A DNA stretch of 13,720 nucleotides from assembly GCA_004561545.1 (NCBI GenBank), contig SFVK01000017.1, positions 1-13,720 on the forward strand, in the 5' to 3' direction. The notes under the pieces are model-generated. The model was not told where the DNA came from. It was given only the letters and a program-made list of their open reading frames with translations, and searched no databases. A program made the translations under genes and the position numbers. Below are positions 6,142-12,968 of this stretch, one piece after another (position 1 is the stretch's first letter; each line of letters starts with the position of its first letter). Origin of the DNA: a bacterium (lineage in GTDB: Bacteria > Bacillota > Clostridia > Oscillospirales > Ruminococcaceae).

Positions 6142-7112
6142 CAGCGCAGCCCCAGCTCGTACTCGGCGGCGTGGAGCAGGCCCTTCATGTGGCCGGTGGG
6201 ATAGGCCATGGAACCAAGCTGCCCGCCGGTGGAGGGGTAGCCCGCAAACCCGTGGTCGATGGAGCAGAACCCTTCAAAGCCGCAGCGCACCAGCGTTTTC
6301 ATGATTTCGTACATGTTGGCGTAGCCGTCCTCGCTTAGGGTCTCCTCAAAGCGGGGCAGGGGGGAGGACACGTTGCGGAAATGCACCTCCACCAGCTGGC
6401 CGTTGGTCTGGAACTCTTGAATATCCTCCAGCAGGTTGCCAAAGCCCGGCTTTTCCAGCCAGCAGCCCACGCACATTTTGACGCCCAGCGCCCAGCTGCC
6501 GCCCGCCAGCGCCAGCGCCCGGCGGTAATCCATGGTGGAGCAGATCAAGCTTGCCACGCCGCCCAGCGTTGGCACCGGCGGGTCGTTGGGATGCAGTGCC
6601 AGACGCACGCCGGTCTGCTCGCAGATGGGCAGGATGCGCTCCAGAAAGCATGCAAAATTGTTCCATATCTCGTTGAAATCGTACACCCGGTCGTTGCTGA
6701 TGGGACGGCCTTCGATTTCATACAAATCCGCAAAAAAGGCGGTGCCGCCGCGGGTGTTGCGGCCGGGGCCGCGCCCGGTGCGGAAAATCCCGTTGGGCTG
6801 CCATGCCACCGACACCAGCGGCGCGCCCACATCCCCCGCCAGCCGCACAAAATCGGCAAACTGGCTGACGGCCTGTTCCCGTTCCGGGCGGCCCAGAATA
6901 ATGTCGGCATTCTTTTGCAGCGGCGGGCAGGCAAGATCGGAAATTTTCAGCCCGAACCGGGCCAGACGCTTCGCCTCCTCCCGCATCTGGGGCAGCGTGG
7001 CGTTTTCCGGCATGACGTTCAGGTTCAGATATTCCACGCCCATTTCCCGGATAAAGGCCAGCTCCTCCTCCGTGTGGCCAAAACGGGCGGGCAGTTCGAC
7101 TTTGATGGACAT
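6141..7112 (-). CDS. Mannonate dehydratase-like (UxuA superfamily) TIM-barrel enzyme
   Basis: The start at 7112 (MSIKVELPARFG) is preceded by AAAGGAG at good spacing. The 323-residue product is shorter than typical UxuA (about 350-395 residues). Family marks include LALHPNDPPVPTLGG (171-185), MCVGCW (213-218), VHFRNVSSP (243-251), DGYANMYEIMKTL (262-274) and IDHG (285-288). By comparison with known mannonate dehydratases, the metal ligands would be H174, C214, H244 and D286. UxuA dehydrates D-mannonate to 2-keto-3-deoxygluconate; the shorter length and the GarD neighbour leave a different aldonate, aldarate or an isomerase reaction possible. It lies 13 bases after garD and overlaps the MATE start by one base. 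Confidence 0.75.
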   Translation of the reverse strand: MSIKVELPARFGHTEEELAFIREMGVEYLNLNVMPENATLPQMREEAKRLARFGLKISDLACPPLQKNADIILGRPEREQAVSQFADFVRLAGDVGAPLVSVAWQPNGIFRTGRGPGRNTRGGTAFFADLYEIEGRPISNDRVYDFNEIWNNFACFLERILPICEQTGVRLALHPNDPPVPTLGGVASLICSTMDYRRALALAGGSWALGVKMCVGCWLEKPGFGNLLEDIQEFQTNGQLVEVHFRNVSSPLPRFEETLSEDGYANMYEIMKTLVRCGFEGFCSIDHGFAGYPSTGGQLGSMAYPTGHMKGLLHAAEYELGLR

Positions 7113-7125
7113 TGGTTTTCTCCTT

Positions 7126-8646
7126 TCAGGTGATGGGCGCGGGGTTGAAGATGCACATGTCGTTGTGGAAGCCGTACCGGTCGCTGTAAGGCTCTTTGGT
7201 GCCGCTGGCCACATCCAGAATGAAGTGGAAGATCTCGGTGCCCACCTCGGCGATGGTGGCCTTGCCGGTGGCCACGTCGCCCGCCGAGATGTCGATCAGG
7301 TCAAACCAGTGGTCCTTCATCTCGTTGCGGCTGCACACCTTGATGACGGGGGAAATGTCCAGCCCGTAGGGGGTGCCCCGGCCCGTCATAAACACCTGCA
7401 GGCCGATGCCGGAGGCCACCTGGGAGGGGCCGCATACAATGTCCGACGCCGGGGTGGCTGCATAGATCAGGCCGTGTTTGGTGGGCTTTTCGGCGGGGGA
7501 GAGCACCTCCACGATGGGACTGGTGCCGGATTTGGCAATGCTGCCCATGGCCTTTTCCACAATGTTGGCGAGACCACCTTTTTTGTTGCCCGGGGTGGGG
7601 TTGGCGTCCCGATCCACGCCGCCGGCAGCCAGATAGTCGTCGTACCAGCGCATTTCGGCGGCCAGCCGGTCTCGCACTTCGGCGCTGACGCAGCGGGCGG
7701 CCAGCAGCAGCACGCCGTCGCGCACCTCGGTGACTTCGCTGAACAGCACGGTGGCGCCGCCCTTCACCAGCATGTCCGCCGCGTAGCCCGCCGACGGGTT
7801 GGCCGTAATGCCCGAGAAGGCGTCCGAGCCGCCGCACTGCATGCCGATGAGCAGCTCCGACAGCGGCAGCTCCTCCCGGCGGCGTTCGTTCAGCTTTTGC
7901 AGCTTTTTGTCGGCCATATCCAGAATGGCCTGCATCATGGCGTCGTGGCCCTTCCAGTCCTGCAAGGTCAGGCAGTTTTCGGGGGTGATGTCCTCGGGCG
8001 GCAACACCCGGTCGTAGGTCAGCTTTTCGCAGCCCAGACCCACCACCATGATCTCTCCGCCGAAATTGGGGTGGCGGATGACGTTGGTGATGGCCCGGAT
8101 GGGCGTTTTGGCCTCCGGCGCATTGATGGCCACGCCGCAGCCGTAGGGGTGGGTCACCGCCACCACGCCGTCCACGTTGGGGTAGTGGGGCAGCAGCTCT
8201 TTTTTGATGCGCTCCACCGCCACCTTCACCACGCCCGCCGCGCACTGCACGGTGGTCACGATGCCCAAAAGATTCCGCGTGCCCGCCGGGCCGCTGGCGT
8301 TGCGGTAGCCCATCCAGGTGGTGCGGGGCGGGGTGGGCAGCTCCTCCGGCGTTTTAAGGTCGGTGCCCCAGGGCATATCGTCCAGCGCGGGGCTTTCGGG
8401 CAGGTTCAGCATGTGCTCGTTGATCCAGCTTCCCGCCGGGATGGGGTTTTTGGCGTGGCCCAGCACCACGCCGTAGCGCACGATCGCGCCGCCGGCGGGG
8501 ATGTCCCGCAAGGCGATCTTGTGGGCCTGGGGAATGGGGTCGCGGGTAGTGACGCCGCTTTCGATCACCGTGCCGGCGGGCAGGTCATGCACCGCCACCG
8601 CCACGTTGTCCTCCTGTTTGATTTGAATGGTCAGACGTTCAGCCAT
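7126..8646 (-). CDS. garD: Galactarate dehydratase (GarD, UxaA/GarD family)
   Basis: The 506-residue cytoplasmic metalloenzyme converts D-galactarate to 5-keto-4-deoxy-D-glucarate. An N-terminal SAF-like part (about 1-90, with IPQAHKIALRDIPAGG and IVRYG) precedes the large dehydratase domain. Visible family blocks are GYRNASGPAGTRNLLGI (113-129), HPYGCGVAINAPEA (166-179), IGMQCGGSDAFSGITANP (267-284), NPTPGNKKGGLANIVEKA (349-366) and the ending HNDMCIFNPAPIT. These match the E. coli GarD pattern, including the NPAPVT-type C terminus, more closely than altronate dehydratase UxaA. AAAGGAG precedes the ATG, which overlaps the end of the esterase gene by 8 bases. Glucarate or another aldarate could also be used. 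Confidence 0.87.
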   Translation of the reverse strand: MAERLTIQIKQEDNVAVAVHDLPAGTVIESGVTTRDPIPQAHKIALRDIPAGGAIVRYGVVLGHAKNPIPAGSWINEHMLNLPESPALDDMPWGTDLKTPEELPTPPRTTWMGYRNASGPAGTRNLLGIVTTVQCAAGVVKVAVERIKKELLPHYPNVDGVVAVTHPYGCGVAINAPEAKTPIRAITNVIRHPNFGGEIMVVGLGCEKLTYDRVLPPEDITPENCLTLQDWKGHDAMMQAILDMADKKLQKLNERRREELPLSELLIGMQCGGSDAFSGITANPSAGYAADMLVKGGATVLFSEVTEVRDGVLLLAARCVSAEVRDRLAAEMRWYDDYLAAGGVDRDANPTPGNKKGGLANIVEKAMGSIAKSGTSPIVEVLSPAEKPTKHGLIYAATPASDIVCGPSQVASGIGLQVFMTGRGTPYGLDISPVIKVCSRNEMKDHWFDLIDISAGDVATGKATIAEVGTEIFHFILDVASGTKEPYSDRYGFHNDMCIFNPAPIT

Positions 8647-9574
8647 GATTGTTCTCTCCTTTTAAGTGTTTGTCAAAAAATGTAAGAATCCGCTGTTTGG
8701 TTTCCGGCTGGAAAAACTCCCTTGTGCCGTGGCCTGCATCTTTCAGAATCACAAGCTCAGCCCGGTCCTCCAGACCGGCATCCACAATTCGGCGGTAAAA
8801 ATCCTCACTGATGGAACAGGGGACTAGCTTGTCTTTATCACCGTGGAGGATGAGCAGCGGGCACATGTCCGAATTGATGTGGTATGCGGGGCTGGCATCC
8901 CGGCCGCGCTGCTCCAGCTCGTCGTCCGAGCAGCCCAGCAATGCTCCGGCGTGGGTCTCGCTCATGGTGTGCCAGCGGTGGGAAGGCTCTTGGATGGCGA
9001 CACGGTCGGCGGCAATGAGGGCGGGCAGATCCACCGGGCCGAACAGGTCGCAGGCGGCCTGAACTTTATCGGAATAATCGCTCCACGCGGAGCCTTGCCC
9101 GTTGGGCAGGTTCATGGCGACGCTGGCTGCCAGATGCCCACCTGCGGAACGCCCCAGCACGCCGATGCGTTCCGGGTCGATGTTGTACTGTGCGGCGTTG
9201 GCACGCAGGAACCGAATGGCGGTTTTTACGTCTGCAAGCTGGTCGGGCCAGTGCCCCTGCGCGCTGCTGCGGTAATAAAGGGAAGCCAGCACATAGCCGT
9301 TGTCTGCTAGAAAGGTCATCTCTGGAACCATCAGATTTTTGTCGCTGCCGCGCCAGCCACCGCCTGGAATCCAGACCAGACAGGGCATGGGGGCAAGAGG
9401 CGGCTCGTCGTCCCGGCCGAGGGCAAGGCGCATTTCACTGTTGCCGTCCTGCGCACAGATGGATAGCTTCAGCTCCAGCGGCGCACCGTTCAGGTCGGTG
9501 ACAGTGTCATAGACAATGTTGTCGGTCATGTTGATGCTGCGGCGGGCACGGCCGGGGTCAATGATGATATGCAT
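8639..9574 (-). CDS. Alpha/beta-hydrolase esterase (BD-FAE/HSL-like)
   Basis: The 311-residue hydrolase has no signal peptide, so it probably acts in the cytoplasm. The oxyanion motif is GGGW (71-74), the nucleophile elbow is GRSAGG with S143, and the probable acid and base are D248 (HGDKDKLVP) and H282 (DAGHGT). This is the layout of bacterial carboxylesterases including feruloyl-esterase-like BD-FAE proteins. It is the first gene of a four-gene operon and overlaps the garD start by 8 bases. The start at 9574 has AAGGAG about 10 bases upstream; this ribosome site lies in a 22-base tandem duplication. A role in freeing sugar acids from ester conjugates is inferred from context only. Confidence 0.82.
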   Translation of the reverse strand: MHIIIDPGRARRSINMTDNIVYDTVTDLNGAPLELKLSICAQDGNSEMRLALGRDDEPPLAPMPCLVWIPGGGWRGSDKNLMVPEMTFLADNGYVLASLYYRSSAQGHWPDQLADVKTAIRFLRANAAQYNIDPERIGVLGRSAGGHLAASVAMNLPNGQGSAWSDYSDKVQAACDLFGPVDLPALIAADRVAIQEPSHRWHTMSETHAGALLGCSDDELEQRGRDASPAYHINSDMCPLLILHGDKDKLVPCSISEDFYRRIVDAGLEDRAELVILKDAGHGTREFFQPETKQRILTFFDKHLKGENNHG

Positions 9575-9583
9575 TGTGGCGTT

Positions 9584-9627
9584 TCTCCTTGCTGTCCTTA
9601 TTGTATCTCCTTGCTGTCCTTATTGTA
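9584..9627. repeat. Perfect 22-bp tandem duplication in the esterase leader
   Basis: Bases 9584-9605 and 9606-9627 are identical and adjacent. On the - strand each copy contains a ribosome-site motif AAGGAG and a TACAAT box. The copy nearest the start codon supplies the ribosome site, while the distal copy supplies the likely -10 box. The duplication is probably recent, since no base has diverged. Confidence 0.9.
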
Positions 9628-9650
9628 TAGGAAACGAGGCGCTCCCACAA
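9622..9650 (-). promoter_or_regulatory. Possible promoter of the leftward esterase-garD operon
   Basis: Read leftwards, TTGTGG (9650-9645), a 17-base spacer and TACAAT (9627-9622) would start transcription near 9615, inside the tandem duplication and about 40 bases before the ATG. The -35 box is weak, fitting an activated promoter. A second TACAAT occurs in the other repeat copy (9605-9600), so the start point is not certain. Confidence 0.4.
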
Positions 9651-9659
9651 TGGACAGGG

Positions 9660-9879
9660 TGCCATAATATCGCAGCGGGAATTGGTGCAAGTACATAGAA
9701 TTTCACGGAAAAAAGTGGGATATGACTATAAAATGACGATTTAACACCGAAAAATAAATAAGAAATAAAAAAGAATGAATCATTGCAGAATGTGAAAGAT
9801 TGTTGGAATAGTGAAACTGAGGAACATTATTTATGGATTCTGCGAATTGTGAACTCTTTGACGGTATGGTAAGCTATAG
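9660..9879. promoter_or_regulatory. AT-rich divergent control region between the two operons
   Basis: This stretch is far richer in A and T than the genes around it and holds no credible gene. It contains several copies of a GTGAA core: TTTCAC at 9701-9706, GTGAAA at 9792-9797 and 9811-9816, and GTGAAC at 9849-9854. Possible + strand promoters, such as TTGTGA (9847-9852) with TAAGCT (9870-9875) at 17-base spacing, are weak and I cannot choose among them. The layout suits a regulator acting in both directions. Confidence 0.5.
9786..9797 (+). promoter_or_regulatory. Candidate operator CAGAATGTGAAA in the divergent region
   Basis: This is an exact 12-base match to the word at the regulator promoter (2779-2790). 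Related words, GGAATAGTGAAAC (9805-9817) and GAATTGTGAAC (9844-9854), follow within 60 bases on the same strand, suggesting several bound copies. The PrpR-like protein is the inferred binder. Confidence 0.45.
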
Positions 9880-10014
9880 ATGTCAATCAGGTACGGCGAC
9901 CGGAACGGTCGACTGCGCAGACCGCACCTGAACGAAGAACGGAGAAAAGGAGCCGACCTCTACAAGGCTCCACACAGAAAGGAGCAGCTGGCCAAGCGCA
10001 AGGCGGCGAACTGA
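9880..10014 (+). CDS. Possible 44-aa basic leader protein (hypothetical)
   Basis: An open frame from ATG 9880 to TGA 10012-10014 ends one base before the amidohydrolase start codon. The product, beginning MSIRYGDRNGRLRRPHLN and ending EQLAKRKAAN, has 14 Arg or Lys residues in 44. No ribosome site precedes it, but the codons look ordinary for this genome and the tight junction (TGACATG) would allow translational coupling. It may equally be a non-coding leader, since the same bases fold into a plausible RNA structure at 9887-9931. I recognise no family. Confidence 0.3.
   Translation: MSIRYGDRNGRLRRPHLNEERRKGADLYKAPHRKEQLAKRKAAN
9887..9931 (+). promoter_or_regulatory. Structured leader RNA upstream of the amidohydrolase operon
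   Basis: An outer stem, TCAGGT-A-CGG (9887-9896) with CCG-C-ACCTGA (9922-9931), encloses a perfect 6-bp hairpin, CGACCG-GAA-CGGTCG (9897-9911), and a short TGCGCA palindrome. No T-tract follows, so it is not a standard terminator. It does not match any riboswitch class I know. It could control translation or stability, or be chance folding in GC-rich sequence. Confidence 0.3.
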
Positions 10015-10015
10015 C

Positions 10016-11176
10016 ATGAGAACACGGATACGCAATGTCCGGGTCTTTGACGGCACTCGGCTGTGGGACGCCCCCGCCGATGTGATGTTTGACGAGACCG
10101 GGATTCTGGAAAACGACAGCGCCCCCGCCGATGTGGAAATTGACGGCACCGGCAAGACCCTCACCCCCGGCCTGATGGACGGTCACGTTCACATGGGCGG
10201 CGAGGGCATGGAGCCGCCCGCCACCGACGCCGGGCTGATCACCATGGGCGCGGTGCTGGCCGCGCAGGCACAGTCCCTGTGGCGGTACGGCATCACCACG
10301 GTGCGCAACTGCGGCACCGGCAAAAACGCCGACCTGGCGGTGCGGGACGCCATCCGGGCAGGCAAATGCCCCGGCGTGCGCATCCTTGGCTGCGGCAGGG
10401 TGGTGTGCATCACCGGCGGCCATGGCTGGCCCATGGGCTGGCAGGCGGATACCGTGGACGAGGCCCGCAAGGCGGCCCGCACACAGCTGCGGGACGGTGC
10501 GGATTTCGTCAAGCTGATGGCCACCGGCGGCATGGGCACCAAAGGCTCGGTGCCCAACGCCCCCCAGCTCACCGAGGCGCAGATGCACGCCGCCGTGGAG
10601 GAGGCCGCCCTTGTGGGACGGTTCACCGCCGCCCACTGCACCGGTCTGGAGGGCGCGCAGCGGGCCATCCGCGCCGGGGTGCACATCATTGAGCACGCCC
10701 AGCTGGACGAGGAGACCGCCCGCATGATGGCGGAATCCGGCGCGGCCTACTGCCCCACCATCGTGACCCGGTACAACATCCTTCACACCGAGGACCCCCG
10801 CTACCAGTGGATGCGGGCCAAGGCGGACCCCGGCGACCTGGTGCGCAAGCGGCAGGCGCTGGCCCACTGCAAGGCTCTGGGCATTCCAGTGCTGGCGGGT
10901 ACCGACGCAGGCCCCAACCCCATGACGCCGCTGGGCGAAAGCCTCTGGCGGGAGCTGGGCATCTACTGCGAGTACGGCATGACCCCCGTGGAGGCGCTGC
11001 ATGCCGCCACTGCGGGCGCGGCCGCCATTCTGGGTCTGGCAGACTGTACCGGCAGCATCCGTCCCGGCCTTGCCGCCGACCTTGCCCTGTTTGACGGCAA
11101 CCCCGCCGAGGACATCACCCGGCTGAATACCCTCTGCCGCACCTGGCAGGGCGGTGTGCAGCGGTTCCAACACTGA
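10016..11176 (+). CDS. Metal-dependent amidohydrolase (imidazolonepropionase/prolidase-like)
   Basis: The 386-residue cytoplasmic enzyme shows the full binuclear amidohydrolase set: GHVHMG with H57 and H59, the carbamylated-lysine site VKLMATGG with K166, H207 (AAHC), H227 (IIEHAQ) and D297 (GTDAG). The C-terminal ALHAATAGAAAILGL and RPGLAADLALFDGNP close the small beta-sandwich domain. Relatives hydrolyse N-acyl or X-Pro dipeptides, cyclic amides or lactones, so the substrate is open. The nearest ribosome site is a weak AGGCGG (10001-10006), and a short upstream frame ends one base before the ATG. It heads a rightward operon divergent from the garD operon. Confidence 0.85.
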   Translation: MRTRIRNVRVFDGTRLWDAPADVMFDETGILENDSAPADVEIDGTGKTLTPGLMDGHVHMGGEGMEPPATDAGLITMGAVLAAQAQSLWRYGITTVRNCGTGKNADLAVRDAIRAGKCPGVRILGCGRVVCITGGHGWPMGWQADTVDEARKAARTQLRDGADFVKLMATGGMGTKGSVPNAPQLTEAQMHAAVEEAALVGRFTAAHCTGLEGAQRAIRAGVHIIEHAQLDEETARMMAESGAAYCPTIVTRYNILHTEDPRYQWMRAKADPGDLVRKRQALAHCKALGIPVLAGTDAGPNPMTPLGESLWRELGIYCEYGMTPVEALHAATAGAAAILGLADCTGSIRPGLAADLALFDGNPAEDITRLNTLCRTWQGGVQRFQH

Positions 11177-11195
11177 CAACGAAAGGAAAACCACC

Positions 11196-12077
11196 ATGTC
11201 CATTCGTGAACAATACGAGGCCTATCTGGGCCGCCGCGAGGAGATCGCGAAATCCTACTTCGGCAAAATCTGGCTGGACCAAACCAGCCGCTACGTCCAC
11301 CCCTTCCGGCTGTACGGCAACGTGTGGTATGTGGGCGACAGCTGGGTCTGCGTCCACCTCATCGACACCGGCGACGGGCTGCTGCTCATTGATTCCGGCA
11401 ACTGCGGGGCCACAGCCATGCTGGTGCAGGCCATCTGGGAGGCCGGATTCAACCCGGCGGATGTGAAGTGGATCATCCACTCCCATGGCCATCTGGACCA
11501 CATCGGCGGCGCCAACTTCTTCAAAGAAATGTACGGCACCAAACTGTACCTTGCCGAGCCGGACGCCCGCATGTTCCGGGAACGGCCGGAAATCTCCGCC
11601 ATTTACGATTCCCACAGCGACCTGGACACCCTGTTCGTGCCGGATTACGAAATCAAGGAAGGCGATGTGCTGACCTTCGGCAACACCACCATCCGCTGCA
11701 CAATGGTTCCCGGCCACACCGACGGCTGCGTGGCGCTGTTCTTTGACGCCTACAACGGCGATGAAGTCAAGCGCTGCGGCTACTACGGCGGGTTCGGGTT
11801 CAACACCCTGCAAAAGGACTACCTGCTGGAAATCGGCGATACAGGGCTGAAAACCCGTCAGGTGTATCTGGATTCCCTTGCCAAGGTGCGCAATGAAAAG
11901 GTGGAGGTCTTTTTAGGCAACCACTGCATCAACAACGATACGCTGGGCCGCCGCCAGAAGCAGCTGGACAACCCGGATGGCCCCAACCCCTTTGTGGACG
12001 AAACCGTCTGGGGTGCCTATCTGGACGAAAAGCGGGACGCGCTGCTGGCCTTTATGGCGGACCCCAACAACAACTGA
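11196..12077 (+). CDS. Metallo-beta-lactamase-fold hydrolase (class B3-like)
   Basis: The start at 11196 (MSIREQYEAYLG) is chosen because GAAAGGA (11181-11187) stands just upstream; the longer frame from 11154 overlaps the preceding gene and lacks a ribosome site. The 293-residue protein carries the zinc motif HSHGHLDHIGG with H97, H99, D101 and H102, plus H174 (VPGHTDG) and H243 (GNHC). This is the B3-like ligand pattern, but most family members are hydrolases other than lactamases. No signal peptide is evident, arguing against a periplasmic beta-lactamase. Its place in a sugar-acid locus suggests a lactone, thioester or amide substrate. It lies 19 bases after the amidohydrolase. Confidence 0.85.
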   Translation: MSIREQYEAYLGRREEIAKSYFGKIWLDQTSRYVHPFRLYGNVWYVGDSWVCVHLIDTGDGLLLIDSGNCGATAMLVQAIWEAGFNPADVKWIIHSHGHLDHIGGANFFKEMYGTKLYLAEPDARMFRERPEISAIYDSHSDLDTLFVPDYEIKEGDVLTFGNTTIRCTMVPGHTDGCVALFFDAYNGDEVKRCGYYGGFGFNTLQKDYLLEIGDTGLKTRQVYLDSLAKVRNEKVEVFLGNHCINNDTLGRRQKQLDNPDGPNPFVDETVWGAYLDEKRDALLAFMADPNNN

Positions 12078-12087
12078 GGAAGAAACG

Positions 12088-12963
12088 ATGCATACGCCGG
12101 AACAATTCCATGACAAGCTGGCGGCCCAGCGCCGCCGCGTTCAGATCCTGTTTGCGGCCCACACGGCCGTCTACGCCATTGCGCTGCTGCTGATGGTGTT
12201 CCAACACATGACGGCCGGCATGGTGCTGGGCGTGGCCAACCTGCTGCTGCATTTTCTGCTCATTCGCGGCCAGCTCAAGGGTTACAGCCAGTCGGCTACC
12301 GACGCCAACCTGCTGCTGGGCGTCTGCCAGCCGCTGACGGAGCCGCGCTGCACCGGCGGCGCGGGCATGACCAACGAGGCGTTTGACGCGCTGGCGCTGC
12401 TGCCCATCCGCCGCGGCAAGGGCCGCAGCCTGATGGCGCACAACGGCTTTGCCGGGCGGTTGAACGACATGGAGGTGCAGGGCTTTGAGGCCACGCTGCA
12501 TTACCCGGTGGAGAAAAACGGCAAAACGGAGTTTCAGTTTCTGAACGGAACGCTGCTCACCGCCGGGTGGCAGCAGCCGGTTTCCGGCAGCTGCCTGCTG
12601 CTCCACAAGCATCTGCTGGAGCCGGGCGCGGAGCAGGCATTTCTGGAACAGCATCGGCTGCGCACCGTCACCCCCGACACCCCGGCGCTGAAGGAGTATC
12701 TTCTCTGCGCCGAACACCCGGAGCAGGTGCCACAGGCCGTCTGCCGTCATCTGGCGCTGCTGGCGCAGGCCGCGCCCGGCTTGGGGGCGGTACGGCTGGC
12801 CCCCCATCAGGCGGCGGTGTTTCTGGTCAATCGGTTTTATTCCCGGCGTATCAAGGTGCGGGAACTGCCCGACACGGCGGCCCTCACCACCAACCCTCTG
12901 CCGGAACGGGACGCGGTCTTTGCGCTGTTCCGCTGGTGGAGCAGATTTGACGATCAGGAGTGA
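12088..12963 (+). CDS. Unrecognised membrane protein with two N-terminal helices
   Basis: The start at 12088 (MHTPEQFHDKLA) has GAGGAAG upstream (12076-12082) and lies 10 bases after the metallo-hydrolase. Residues about 19-38 and 41-58 are hydrophobic and probably form a helical hairpin; the remaining roughly 230 residues look soluble and cytoplasmic. Notable segments are GGAGMTNEAFDALALLP, GRLNDMEVQGFEATLHYP and EFQFLNGTLLTAG. The overall plan of two helices followed by a beta-rich part recalls DUF3137-type proteins, but I cannot confirm this. It is embedded between enzyme genes of one operon, so a role linked to the same substrate is likely; the role itself is unknown. Confidence 0.75.
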   Translation: MHTPEQFHDKLAAQRRRVQILFAAHTAVYAIALLLMVFQHMTAGMVLGVANLLLHFLLIRGQLKGYSQSATDANLLLGVCQPLTEPRCTGGAGMTNEAFDALALLPIRRGKGRSLMAHNGFAGRLNDMEVQGFEATLHYPVEKNGKTEFQFLNGTLLTAGWQQPVSGSCLLLHKHLLEPGAEQAFLEQHRLRTVTPDTPALKEYLLCAEHPEQVPQAVCRHLALLAQAAPGLGAVRLAPHQAAVFLVNRFYSRRIKVRELPDTAALTTNPLPERDAVFALFRWWSRFDDQE

Positions 12964-12968
12964 TTTGT

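Noticed and set aside
4723..6204. A 493-codon open frame on the + strand
   Set aside because: Antisense to the MATE gene, with a His/Gln/Ala-rich product lacking domains; the MATE reading explains the sequence.
6532..8685. A 717-codon open frame on the + strand
   Set aside because: Antisense to garD and the mannonate-dehydratase-like gene; the product is low-complexity and those two genes show conserved family motifs.
9645..9672. Possible sigma-54 promoter (TGGCAC on the - strand upstream of the esterase)
   Set aside because: No GC element follows at the required 10-base distance from GG, and the local regulator has lost its sigma-54 contact loop.
9866..9931. A 21-codon upstream frame starting at 9866
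   Set aside because: No ribosome site; it is in another frame from the 44-codon candidate and has no supporting feature.
9887..11203. A 438-codon open frame on the - strand
   Set aside because: Antisense to the amidohydrolase, whose full metal-ligand set is visible on the + strand.
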